A DNA stretch of 64,000 bases from NCBI GenBank assembly GCA_052246295.1, contig JBQQCO010000018.1. One strand, written 5' to 3'. The translations under genes were made by a program, and so were the position numbers. Positions 44,125 to 51,926 of this stretch are shown one piece after another. Source of the stretch: Piscibacillus sp052246295. Its GTDB lineage: Bacteria > Bacillota > Bacilli > Bacillales > Alkalibacillaceae. Each line of letters begins with the position of its first letter. Position 1 is the first letter of the stretch. The notes beneath the pieces are model-generated. The model searched no databases. It was not told the DNA's origin and was given only the letters and a program-made list of their open reading frames with translations.

Positions 44125-44239
44125 TCCGATTCCTCCCTTGAGGTATGTATTATATTATTCCCTTTGAGATTGATCAGTAAAACATGAATGATAGAGTGTT
44201 AATCGTTGAAGTAAGTATATTGAAATATTGATTTGTGTT

Positions 44240-44361
44240 AAGCGAAGGTGGCGACTCCAGCGGGAACAGCACGGACTGAAAATCCTCTTTGAGAAGAAAA
44301 TAACTTTTCTTCTCAAAGATAGTTGAAGCCGTGCCCGCGGAAAGCGTCCACCGAAAGCGTT
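44240..44361. repeat. Interspersed palindromic repeat (copy 2 of the CGGAAAGCG family)
   Basis: About 120 bp with the blocks GCGAAGGTGGCGACTCC, AGCGGGAACAGCACGG, a central AGAAGAAAA/TTTTCTTCT hairpin, TTGAAGCCGTGCCCGCGG and AAAGCGTCCACC. The outer GGTGG and CCACC parts and the inner GCACGG/CCGTGC parts are inverted repeats, so the whole can fold into one long hairpin. It matches the repeat at 27562-27676 in order and spacing. It lies upstream of glpK and downstream of the yvoF promoter side. Confidence 0.78.
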
Positions 44362-44401
44362 TCACAATTCAACAATAATTTTCAAAAGATATAATATTTA
44401 A

Positions 44402-44440
44402 AAACGCATACGATCTTAGTCTCTTCTAAGAAGTATACGT
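44402..44440. terminator. Probable terminator of the hprK-yvoF operon
   Basis: ACGCATACGATCTTAG pairs imperfectly with CTAAGAAGTATACGT; on the minus strand the stem ends in GCGTTTTTAAA. It starts 15 nt after the yvoF stop codon. Confidence 0.65.
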
Positions 44441-44454
44441 CTTTCAGTCATAAA

Positions 44455-44970
44455 TTATTTCTGTTGTAATTGGCGTTGTTCCATCTCTTCCTTCGTATAG
44501 ATGAGCTTCATTGGATTTCCACCAACAAAACAGCCAGCGGGTACATCTTCATGCACTAGCGTTCCAGCAGATACAATCGCACCATCGCCAATGGTAACAC
44601 CAGGTAAAATTGTGCTGTTCGCACCAATCATCACCTCATCACCAATGATGACATCTCCTAGCCTGTACTCTTCAATTAAATATTCATGGGCTAAGATTGT
44701 CGTGTTATAACCTACGATCGAATTTCGACCAATTGAAATTTTTTCAGGAAACATAACATCGGGCATCACCATTAAGGCTAAAGCTGTAGACTTACCAATT
44801 TTCATGCGCAAGAACGTGCGATAGAGCCAATTTTTCACTTTTAACGAAGGTGAGTAACGACCTAACTGAATGAAAATAAAATTTTTACACACCTTTAAAA
44901 ATGGAACTGTTTTATAAATTTGCCAAAGTGAATTGCTTTCCGTTACTCTATAACGTTCTGTCTTGCGCAT
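44455..44970 (-). CDS. yvoF: Left-handed beta-helix acyltransferase (YvoF-like)
   Basis: A 171-residue hexapeptide-repeat transferase. Repeats run from about residue 60 (ISIGRNSIVGYNTTILAHEYLIEEYRLGDVIIGDEVMIGANSTILPGVTIGDGAIVSAGTLVHEDVPAGCFVGGNP). The final segment VPAGCFVGGNPMKLI is typical for maltose/galactoside O-acetyltransferase relatives. The ATG at 44970 is preferred since GAGGAG stands 8 nt before it; a GTG at 44979 overlapping the ppaX stop is possible. It ends the hprK-lgt-yvoD-ppaX-yvoF operon. The acceptor is unknown. Confidence 0.85.
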   Translation of the reverse strand: MRKTERYRVTESNSLWQIYKTVPFLKVCKNFIFIQLGRYSPSLKVKNWLYRTFLRMKIGKSTALALMVMPDVMFPEKISIGRNSIVGYNTTILAHEYLIEEYRLGDVIIGDEVMIGANSTILPGVTIGDGAIVSAGTLVHEDVPAGCFVGGNPMKLIYTKEEMEQRQLQQK

Positions 44971-44975
44971 GACCC

Positions 44976-45614
44976 TCACTCCTCAACAATCTCAAGTAAG
45001 TCAGAAATATGATTTAAGACGTAGTCTGGATTTAATGACTCAATAAAGTCTTTCCCTTTTGCTGACCAAGCCACACCCGCGGTTTTGGTCCCCGCACTTT
45101 GCCCTGCATGGATATCGTGAGAATTATCTCCAATCATGATGGTTGTTTCAGGATTTCCACCAAGTGCGTCCATCCCTTTCAACACCGGTTCAGGATCTGG
45201 TTTGGCATTACTAACATCATCTAAACCAATGACGACATCAAAAAATTGATCTAAGTGAGTAAGCTCTAATCCTTTTAAGGCTGTCTCACGAATCTTAGTT
45301 GTGACAATCGCCATTTGATAGCCTTTTTCATGTAGCGCTTGGATGGTTTCAAATACACCGTCATAGCTTTTTACATATAAATCGTGGTTGGATAAATTAT
45401 GCTCGCGATAAGTTTTAACCATTTCTTCAACTTGATCAGGGTTCACTTTTTCAAATGAATCGCGTAATGGCGGTCCAATAAATTGTAAAATATCTTCTCT
45501 TGTATATTCTTTATCTAAATGTGCTTTAAACGTATGTTTGAACGATTCAACGATTAGCTCATTCGTATCAATTAACGTTCCATCCAAATCAAACAGAATC
45601 GTACGTATGCTCAT
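44976..45614 (-). CDS. ppaX: Pyrophosphatase PpaX
   Basis: A 212-residue HAD hydrolase. Motif I is FDLDGTLIDTNEL with nucleophile Asp, motif II is VTTK, motif III KPDPEPVLKGMDALG, motif IV MIGDNSHDIHAGQSAG. PpaX removes the pyrophosphate released when HPrK dephosphorylates P-Ser-HPr by phosphorolysis. It starts at ATG 45614 inside the end of yvoD (26-nt overlap) with AAAGGA upstream. Being in one operon with hprK supports this role. Confidence 0.92.
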   Translation of the reverse strand: MSIRTILFDLDGTLIDTNELIVESFKHTFKAHLDKEYTREDILQFIGPPLRDSFEKVNPDQVEEMVKTYREHNLSNHDLYVKSYDGVFETIQALHEKGYQMAIVTTKIRETALKGLELTHLDQFFDVVIGLDDVSNAKPDPEPVLKGMDALGGNPETTIMIGDNSHDIHAGQSAGTKTAGVAWSAKGKDFIESLNPDYVLNHISDLLEIVEE

Positions 45615-46563
45615 GTGTGACTGCATCCTTTCTGGTGTCTTTTTCTTTATTTTTTTCATATCGGTTCCAAATATAAGCTATAGTTGCGGTTAGAATTATA
45701 GCCGTCGTTAATCTAATCAATAACAATGGCCATACAGGGATACCTAGCGGAATAAAAACAAGCGTATCTTCAACAACAGCGTGACATGTTACAAGAAATA
45801 TTAACACGAGGGTCATATCTTTTCTAGAAACATTGTCTTCTTTAACCGCTTGAATCATTAAGCCTGCACCGTACGCAAGACCAATCGTTAAACCAGCAAC
45901 TAACGTCATTGATGCATTTTCTTTTACCCCTAACATTCTTGTAAAAGGCGCAAGCTTCTGAGACATCCAATCCATCCACTGATGCTCTTTCAACCATTGC
46001 ATCACGATCATTAGCGGAATGACAATAGCTGCTAACTGGACAATTGAAAGGAATGCTGTCTCCAAACCAGTTAAGGCGATCTCACCCCAACCATTTGGTT
46101 CAGGACCATCATTAGAGATTAGCCCATACTTCGCCATTTCCTGACCACCTTGCCAGAATAAGTTAACGAGAACAGCTGACACGACAGCTAACCCAACTCT
46201 GACAGCAATAATAATCCAAAACTTAACCCCTACTTTAGCTGCCACCGCTGACTCTATAAACAAATTATGAGAGAACGATAGCATCAACGCTAATATAAAC
46301 ACTTCTTTAACGGTAAAATCAAAGCTAACAATCGCGCCAATCCCAGCGTATAAATTAAGCGCATTACCTAGCACCAATGGTACCGCCGCTTCACCTGGTA
46401 AACCAAGTAGGGTCATAAGTGGTGCAATCCAGTCAATCACCCATGAGAGAACAGGTGTGTACTGAAGGATTGTAACGATTAACGTAATAGGAAAAATAAT
46501 TTTTCCTAACGTCCAAGTTAACTGTAAGCCACTTTGGAATCCCCTCTTTAATGTTCCCTTCAT
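45589..46563 (-). CDS. yvoD: Nucleoside-recognition domain membrane protein (YvoD-like)
   Basis: A 324-residue polytopic protein with two copies of the Gate (nucleoside recognition) domain: LGLPGEAAVPLVLGNALNLYAGIGAIVSF at residues 53-81 and the region near 215-240 (ENASMTLVAGLTIGLAYGAGLMIQAV). About eight TM segments. The ligand is unknown; related SpmA/FeoB-type Gate domains act in transport. It is conserved between lgt and ppaX in Bacillus. The C-terminus is rich in charged residues and overlaps the ppaX start. Confidence 0.85.
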   Translation of the reverse strand: MKGTLKRGFQSGLQLTWTLGKIIFPITLIVTILQYTPVLSWVIDWIAPLMTLLGLPGEAAVPLVLGNALNLYAGIGAIVSFDFTVKEVFILALMLSFSHNLFIESAVAAKVGVKFWIIIAVRVGLAVVSAVLVNLFWQGGQEMAKYGLISNDGPEPNGWGEIALTGLETAFLSIVQLAAIVIPLMIVMQWLKEHQWMDWMSQKLAPFTRMLGVKENASMTLVAGLTIGLAYGAGLMIQAVKEDNVSRKDMTLVLIFLVTCHAVVEDTLVFIPLGIPVWPLLLIRLTTAIILTATIAYIWNRYEKNKEKDTRKDAVTHEHTYDSV

Positions 46564-46587
46564 CTTTCTCGTCTCCCTTGGTTGAAT

Positions 46588-47451
46588 CTATTTCTTTTTC
46601 TTCTTTTTATTTGTTTGACCTTTTTTCTTTAATGACGTCCCATCGTATAAAACATCATCGTAACCTTTTTTATGTCTGTAATATAGAACTAATAAGCTAC
46701 CTAAAATGAGTAGAATCGAAATCACTTGTGCGGTACGTAATCCTGGAATGATGTATAAACTATCCGTTCTCATTCCTTCAATAAAGAAACGTCCGAATGA
46801 ATACCACATCACGTACGTTAAGAAAATAACACCGCGGCGTGGGTTCACTTTATATCTTAAAACTATTAAAAGAATAATGCCTAACATACTCCATACTGAT
46901 TCATATAAGAATGTTGGGTGATGATAAACCCCATCAACACACATTTGATTCATTATGAAATCTGGAATGTATTGGTGGAAGTTTTGATAAGCAGATTCAG
47001 AGATCGGCCCACCGTAAGCCTCTTGGTTCATAAAGTTACCCCAGCGGCCTAACATTTGACCAATTAAAATACTAGGTGCCGCAATATCTGCAACTTTCCA
47101 GAACGATACATCTTTTTTCTTAGCGTAAAAATAAGCCACTAATACAGAGGCAATTAATGCACCGTGAATGGCTAAACCACCTTCACGGATATCGATCATT
47201 TCTAAAAATGAATCATAATGTTCCCATTGGAATATGACGTAGTATAATCTAGCCCCAATGATGGCGGCAGGTATAGCGAACACTAATAAATCGATAAAGA
47301 AATCTTTATGTAACCCTAAACGCTTAGCTTCGCGCTGAGCAACAATCAACCCTATCAGGGCACCTAACATAATTAAAAATCCATACCAATATACAGGAAA
47401 TGGTCCAAGATTCAAAAACACTCGGTCATATGGTTCTGCCGTACAATACAT
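46588..47451 (-). CDS. lgt: Prolipoprotein diacylglyceryl transferase
   Basis: A 287-residue membrane enzyme adding diacylglycerol to the lipobox cysteine of prelipoproteins. Conserved features: FPVYWYGFLIMLGALIGL near the start, IREGGLAIHGALIASVLVAYFYAKK, the signature IGQMLGRWGNFMNQEAYGG with its essential arginine, and FGRFFIEGMRTDSLYI. About seven TM helices and a lysine-rich cytosolic tail. It is 14 nt after hprK, as in B. subtilis. Confidence 0.95.
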   Translation of the reverse strand: MYCTAEPYDRVFLNLGPFPVYWYGFLIMLGALIGLIVAQREAKRLGLHKDFFIDLLVFAIPAAIIGARLYYVIFQWEHYDSFLEMIDIREGGLAIHGALIASVLVAYFYAKKKDVSFWKVADIAAPSILIGQMLGRWGNFMNQEAYGGPISESAYQNFHQYIPDFIMNQMCVDGVYHHPTFLYESVWSMLGIILLIVLRYKVNPRRGVIFLTYVMWYSFGRFFIEGMRTDSLYIIPGLRTAQVISILLILGSLLVLYYRHKKGYDDVLYDGTSLKKKGQTNKKKKKK

Positions 47452-47465
47452 CGATTACTCTCCTT

Positions 47466-48404
47466 TTATTCGATTTCGTTTTTATCTACATCGTCTATGA
47501 CTGAATTTAATCGATTAGAAAATTCCTCTGCTGTGTTAATCCCCATCCGTTTTAAACGGAAATTCATCGCGGCTACTTCAATAATAACCGAGACATTTCG
47601 TCCAGGTCGAACTGGTATCGTTGCTTTAGGTAATTCCACATCCATGATTTTCATTTTGTCTTCATCTAATCCCAGACGGTCATACTGTTTATCCGCTGCC
47701 CAAGTTTCTAAGTGGACAACCAATGAAATACGCTTATAATTACGAACAGCACCAGCTCCGAATAATGTCATCACATTGATAATACCTAATCCTCTAATTT
47801 CAAGTAAATGCTCAATGAGATTCGGTGGATTCCCAATTAACGTATCATAATCCTCTTGTCGAATCTCCACGTTATCATCTGCTACTAAGCGGTGACCACG
47901 TTTAACGAGCTCAAGTGCTGTTTCACTTTTACCAATACCACTTTTACCTGTGATTAGAACACCAACACCATACACATCCACTAATACACCATGTAAAGCT
48001 GTTGATGGTGCAAATTTAGTATCTAAAAATGTGGTCAATCGGCTAATGACGCGTGTCGTCTTATAAGGCGAACGCATAACCGGCACCCCTGCTTGATTAG
48101 CAGCTTCAACTAAGGCTTGAGGAACATCAAGCCCACGGGTAATAACAATACCGGGAGTCACATCTGTACACAACCGTTCCATACGGTCTGCGATTTCTTC
48201 TGGTTTCAAATCATATAAAAATAATAACTCTGTACGTCCCATTAACTGAAGACGTTCTTTTGGGTAATGCGTAAAATATCCGGCCATCTCCATTCCCGGC
48301 CTCGATATATCACTACTGAAGATTTCACGATGCACACCATCTTCACCAGCCACTAACTCTAAATCAAAACGTTCTATTAAATCCTTCGTACGGACCTTAA
48401 TCAT
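47466..48404 (-). CDS. hprK: HPr kinase/phosphorylase
   Basis: A 312-residue bifunctional enzyme that phosphorylates Ser46 of HPr and Crh or removes that phosphate by phosphorolysis. The catalytic histidine is in ALHGVLVDVYGVGVLITG, followed by the P-loop GKSGIGKSETALELVKRGHRLVADDNVEI, and then the family signature LLEIRGLGIINVMTLFGAGAVR. It heads the operon including ppaX. GGAGAGAGACGG precedes the ATG. Its Crh substrate is encoded in the same window. Confidence 0.96.
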   Translation of the reverse strand: MIKVRTKDLIERFDLELVAGEDGVHREIFSSDISRPGMEMAGYFTHYPKERLQLMGRTELLFLYDLKPEEIADRMERLCTDVTPGIVITRGLDVPQALVEAANQAGVPVMRSPYKTTRVISRLTTFLDTKFAPSTALHGVLVDVYGVGVLITGKSGIGKSETALELVKRGHRLVADDNVEIRQEDYDTLIGNPPNLIEHLLEIRGLGIINVMTLFGAGAVRNYKRISLVVHLETWAADKQYDRLGLDEDKMKIMDVELPKATIPVRPGRNVSVIIEVAAMNFRLKRMGINTAEEFSNRLNSVIDDVDKNEIE

Positions 48405-48493
48405 CCGTCTCTCTCCTTTTTACATCACATCATTATTCATAACTATATCATATCTTAAAAACGCTTATCATTAAAAAGGTTTATAAAAGAATT

Positions 48494-49249
48494 TCGATTA
48501 GGTTAAGCCAATTGTTGATTGAGGAAGCTCGAATATTAGTAGAAACGCTCTGTTTGTCGATTAGGAGAGGCCTAATATCGATAGAAATGCTCCGATTGTC
48601 GATTAGGAGAGGCCTAATATCGATAGAAACGCTCCGATTGTCGATTAGGAAAGCTTCAATGTCGATAGAAATGCTCCGATTGTCGATTGGGAAAGCCCGA
48701 ATATCGATAGAAACGCTCCGTTTGTCGATTGGGAAAGCCCGAATATCGATAGAAACGCTCCGTTTGTCAATTGGGAAAGCCCGAATATCGATAGAGACGA
48801 ACCGTTTGTCGATTGGGGGAGCTTCAATGTCGATAGAAACGAACCGTTTGTCGATTGGGAAAGCTCCAATGTCGATAGAAACGCTCCGTTTGTCGATTGG
48901 GAAAGCCCGAATATCGATAGAAACGCTCCGTTTGTCGATTGGGAAAGCCCGAATATCGATGAAGACGAACCGTTTGTCGATTGGGAGTGCTTCAATGTCG
49001 ATAGAAACGCTCCGTTTGCCAATTGGGAAAGCCCGAATATCGATGAAGACGAACCGTTTGTCGATTGGGAGAGCTTCAATGTCGATAGAAACGAACCGTT
49101 TGTCGATTGGGAAAGCTCCAATGTTGATAGAAACGCTCCGTTTGTCGATTGGGAAAGCTTCAATGTCGATAGAAATGCTCCGTTTGTCGATTGGGGGAGC
49201 TTCAATGTCGATAGAGGTGCACTAATTTTCGATTGGGGTGGCCAAACTT
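48494..49249. repeat. Array F: about 36 units of 21 bp arranged as 42-bp dimers
   Basis: TCGAT-type unit starts fall at 48494 and then every 21 bp to 49229, that is 35 exact steps with no indel over 756 bp. Two unit types alternate: TCGATTGGGAAAGCCCGAATA (or GCTTCAATG) and TCGATAGAAACGCTCCGTTTG (or GAACCGTTTG), giving a 42-bp dimer. The left edge (48494-48640) is more degenerate (TTGAT, TTAGT, TTAGG). It is located between hprK and the yvlD-like gene, both on the minus strand. The long ORFs with RLSIGKARISIET on one strand and LSTLKLSQSTNGAF on the other are by-products. Confidence 0.94.
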
Positions 49250-49262
49250 TCAATAAACATAA

Positions 49263-49297
49263 ATATAATCCCCCTCTACTTGAGAGGAGGATTATAT
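49263..49297 (-). terminator. Hairpin after the yvlD-like gene
   Basis: ATATAATCCCCCTCT and AGAGGAGGATTATAT form a 15-bp stem with one mismatch and a 5-nt loop, abutting the stop codon of the minus-strand gene. The T-run is interrupted, but the stem is strong. Confidence 0.8.
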
Positions 49298-49657
49298 TTA
49301 ATTCAACACTTCTTTTAAAATCTTTTGCAAGATTGTATTTAAGATCGTAATAATAATTGCGGCTAAAATTGCGATTCCAAATCCATTTATAATAAAATCG
49401 CTACCTAGTAGACTTTGGGTAATCATCAGGGTAATCGCATTGATGACAAATAAAAACAGTCCTAATGACAGAATCGTGATTGGTAACGTTAAAAAGACTA
49501 ATATAGGTTTGACGATTGCGTTCAAGATTCCTAGAATGATACTCGCTAACACGGCTGTCTGAACACCATTAATATCAATGCTTTGGAATAGTTCATTTAC
49601 GGCTAGTAAAGCAATCGTGTTAACGACAATTGAAATAATCCAATTTTTTAACATCAT
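49298..49657 (-). CDS. yvlD: Phage holin family 4 / YvlD-like membrane protein
   Basis: A 119-residue protein with four TM helices: residues 4-22, 34-54, 62-84 and 92-112. The motif ILGILNAIVKPILVFLTLPITILSLGLFLFVINAITL is typical for the phage-holin-4/DUF360 family, which includes B. subtilis YvlD. Its role is unknown; in Bacillus it belongs to a cell-envelope stress operon (yvlABCD). It follows the yvlB-like gene by 10 nt. The yvlA and yvlC members of that operon are missing here. Confidence 0.85.
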   Translation of the reverse strand: MMLKNWIISIVVNTIALLAVNELFQSIDINGVQTAVLASIILGILNAIVKPILVFLTLPITILSLGLFLFVINAITLMITQSLLGSDFIINGFGIAILAAIIITILNTILQKILKEVLN

Positions 49658-49667
49658 AAGTCCCCTT

Positions 49668-50744
49668 TTAACTAAAACTATTTATTTTAATACTTCCTGT
49701 TTTAGCTTCTACATCCACATCTAAGTAAGGGTCGTTCTCTGTTGTATTATAAAATTTAACTGTTTTCTTAACAATCTGGTCATCTACTTTTTGAACAACT
49801 ACGTTCGGTAGATTTACATCAACACTACCAACACTCGTATTCGCAAAACCTTTAACCTTAATATCATTTGGCAGATACAACTGACATGACCCAGTTGTGG
49901 TTTTCAGGTTTGCTTTTTTAACATTAGAGTTTCTTAAGAAAGAGCGAAGGCTTCCTGTTGTTACATCAGCATCTAAATATTCAACATCTCCATCGTAGTA
50001 AATGGAACCTGTCGTCGTTTCAAGCTTAGCCTGAGATAATTTAGCCTGGTTTAAACGAATCGATCCATGTCTAGTTTCAACATAAACCGAATCGCCTTGG
50101 TAATCATCTAAGCGAATACTGCCATTAATACTCGACACTCGCGCCAAATTAACATTTAACTCCCTTGCTTTAACCGAGCCATTAATAGTTTTCACATAAG
50201 CTTGTTCATAGGCCTTCTTAGGTAAATGTATGATTAATTCAGCTGAAACATTCTTCTCATCTTGCTTAATATGGAGCGTATCATTGGTGACACCTGCTGA
50301 TAATGAATCATCGAATATCTTCTCAGCTTTACTTTGATCATTCTCTTTAAATACCTTACCGTTCACTTCGATTAAAAGTTCACTATTATCAGTCGGAATA
50401 AACTCAACTGACCCATTTACTAAATCTAAATCCAGTTGTGTTAAACCTTCTGATGAAAAGTTAAAGCGACGTTTAACATTTACATGGTTAAACGTAAACT
50501 CAAAAGGACCTTCTTTTATACGTTGAATTGTGTCATCTATAAAACTTAAGAAGCCATCTTTGAAGCTTTTAAACTCATTTTTGAACTCTTTAAACGAATC
50601 TTGTTCGTCATCATAACTAGACTGACTTTCTGATTGTTTTGGCTTTTGCCCCTTTTCTAAGGCGTCTAATAATTTTTCTGCCTCTTCAGACGTTAAATGG
50701 CCTTCCTCTAATAACTTTAAAATTTTATTACGCTCTTCACTCAT
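49668..50744 (-). CDS. yvlB: DUF4097 beta-helix protein (YvlB-like)
   Basis: A 358-residue protein. The N-terminal 33 residues (MSEERNKILKLLEEGHLTSEEAEKLLDALEKG) form a short helical domain known from this family. The rest is a DUF4097 domain of repeated beta strands, e.g. VKTINGSVKARELNVNLARVSSINGSIRLDDYQGDSVYVETRHGSIRLNQAKL, each with a (N/T)GS turn. I start at ATG 50744, preceded by AAGGAGGAG; an upstream ATG at 50810 lacks a ribosome site. No TM or signal sequence is visible. Function unknown; partner of the YvlD-like membrane protein. Confidence 0.85.
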   Translation of the reverse strand: MSEERNKILKLLEEGHLTSEEAEKLLDALEKGQKPKQSESQSSYDDEQDSFKEFKNEFKSFKDGFLSFIDDTIQRIKEGPFEFTFNHVNVKRRFNFSSEGLTQLDLDLVNGSVEFIPTDNSELLIEVNGKVFKENDQSKAEKIFDDSLSAGVTNDTLHIKQDEKNVSAELIIHLPKKAYEQAYVKTINGSVKARELNVNLARVSSINGSIRLDDYQGDSVYVETRHGSIRLNQAKLSQAKLETTTGSIYYDGDVEYLDADVTTGSLRSFLRNSNVKKANLKTTTGSCQLYLPNDIKVKGFANTSVGSVDVNLPNVVVQKVDDQIVKKTVKFYNTTENDPYLDVDVEAKTGSIKINSFS

Positions 50745-50857
50745 TTTAAAATTCTCCTCCTTGTAACATCTTACCTTAATTGTATGTAAAGATAAGATGC
50801 TCGCCATCAATCATCAGACCGAAATCTTAATACTTATTTTCAGCCTGTAGACGGAGA

Positions 50858-51547
50858 TTAATAGTTGATTTGATCAACATCAACTTCATAAAAGCCTTCG
50901 TACCGGAAGCGTTCCATTGCCGCTTCATACTCATCATCAGATTCACTATTAGCTAGTAGCTGGTTTAGCATTCCCACTGCTTGAGAACGATGAGCTTTAA
51001 TAGCATCAAGCTTTTTATCAAATGAATCAATTAAATCAACCACCACATTTGGCTTACCTAGTCTCTCACGATGATCATTTGAAAATGCTGTAGCCCAAAC
51101 AGTAGGACGTTTACCCGGTTCCATCAGTTTGACTGCTTCAAACGTTGCTGCCCCCATGGCATTATGGTCTGGGTGAACAGCAAACCCAGGATAGAATGTG
51201 ATCACTAATGAAGCCTCTAAATCCTCTAGGTATTTTTTAAAACGTTCAGCCATCTCATCTCTTGGTTCAAATTCAATCGTTTTATCACGATACCCTAGCA
51301 TTTCTAAGTTCATATCTAATACCGAACAAGCATCCTGCAATTCTTTTTTTCTAATCTCAGGAAGTGTTTCACGATTAGCAAAAAATGGACTCCCCATATT
51401 ACGTCCCATTTCTCCTAAAGTTCCACAGAGATACGTAACAGGGACATCAGCTTCTCTAAATTTTGAAATTGTCCCTGCCGCACCAAACGACTCATCATCG
51501 GGGTGCGGATAGATAACTACGACATGTTTATGATCTTTAAAATTCAT
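50858..51547 (-). CDS. bshB2: Bacillithiol biosynthesis deacetylase BshB2
   Basis: A 229-residue PIG-L (LmbE) family zinc deacetylase. The metal motif is IYPHPDDESFGAAGTI (residues 12-27), with the second histidine in GFAVHPDHNAMGAAT. It should hydrolyse GlcNAc-malate to GlcN-malate in bacillithiol synthesis; it corresponds to YojG of B. subtilis. It follows yojF by 12 nt, the same pair as in B. subtilis, but here the pair is fused to the uvrBA operon. GGGGGAACTG precedes the ATG. Confidence 0.9.
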   Translation of the reverse strand: MNFKDHKHVVVIYPHPDDESFGAAGTISKFREADVPVTYLCGTLGEMGRNMGSPFFANRETLPEIRKKELQDACSVLDMNLEMLGYRDKTIEFEPRDEMAERFKKYLEDLEASLVITFYPGFAVHPDHNAMGAATFEAVKLMEPGKRPTVWATAFSNDHRERLGKPNVVVDLIDSFDKKLDAIKAHRSQAVGMLNQLLANSESDDEYEAAMERFRYEGFYEVDVDQINY

Positions 51548-51559
51548 TACAGTTCCCCC

Positions 51560-51913
51560 TTAGTAAGAAAATGGCTCAGGGCTAATTTGTAGTGCAACCA
51601 TTAGACGCCCTTCACGATCATGACCGGCTAATAACAATTGGTTCTTATCGGTATATTCAAAATCTGTTAAACCCTCAGCATAAATCCAGCCAATATCATG
51701 CTTTAAACCAACTCGGAAAGAATCGTCATGTTCGACGACTTTTCCTTGTTTATAAGTTAATTGTGCGTTTCTAATATAAGCACCGACATTATAAGCGTTC
51801 GCATTAAAATGACTCGCATACGCCCCATTCGTCGTTTCGAGATGGACATATACTGGTTGATCCGCAAATTGATTTATATAATCTTGTACGACATCTAGTT
51901 TAATGGCTTCCAT
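51560..51913 (-). CDS. yojF: YojF family protein (DUF1806)
   Basis: A 117-residue protein of the YojF/DUF1806 family. It starts MEAIKLDVVQDYINQFADQPVYVHLETTNGAYASHF and is mostly beta strand, with a late DHDREGRLMVALQISPEPF. The role is unknown, but it is regularly encoded before bshB2, implying a link with bacillithiol. It starts 13 nt after the uvrA stop with GAAAGGGGAAAAACG as ribosome site. Confidence 0.85.
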   Translation of the reverse strand: MEAIKLDVVQDYINQFADQPVYVHLETTNGAYASHFNANAYNVGAYIRNAQLTYKQGKVVEHDDSFRVGLKHDIGWIYAEGLTDFEYTDKNQLLLAGHDREGRLMVALQISPEPFSY

Positions 51914-51926
51914 CGTTTTTCCCCTT

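Noticed and set aside
44125..44240. GlpP antiterminator leader upstream of glpK
   Set aside because: I looked for a terminator/antiterminator pair like that of Bacillus glp genes and could not build one with confidence.
44174..44365. 63-residue ORF upstream of glpK
   Set aside because: It lies entirely within the interspersed foldback repeat and has no coding features.
19142..49249. CRISPR arrays
   Set aside because: Units of 20-21 bp follow one another with no conserved-repeat plus unique-spacer division of the usual 28-37 bp size, and there is no cas gene in the window.
48512..49253. Long ORFs on both strands in array F (RLSIGKARISIET and LSQSTNGAFLSTL repeats)
   Set aside because: They exist because a 21-bp unit without stops stays open in several frames. 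They lack ribosome sites, overlap on both strands, and equivalent arrays with 20-bp units have no ORF.
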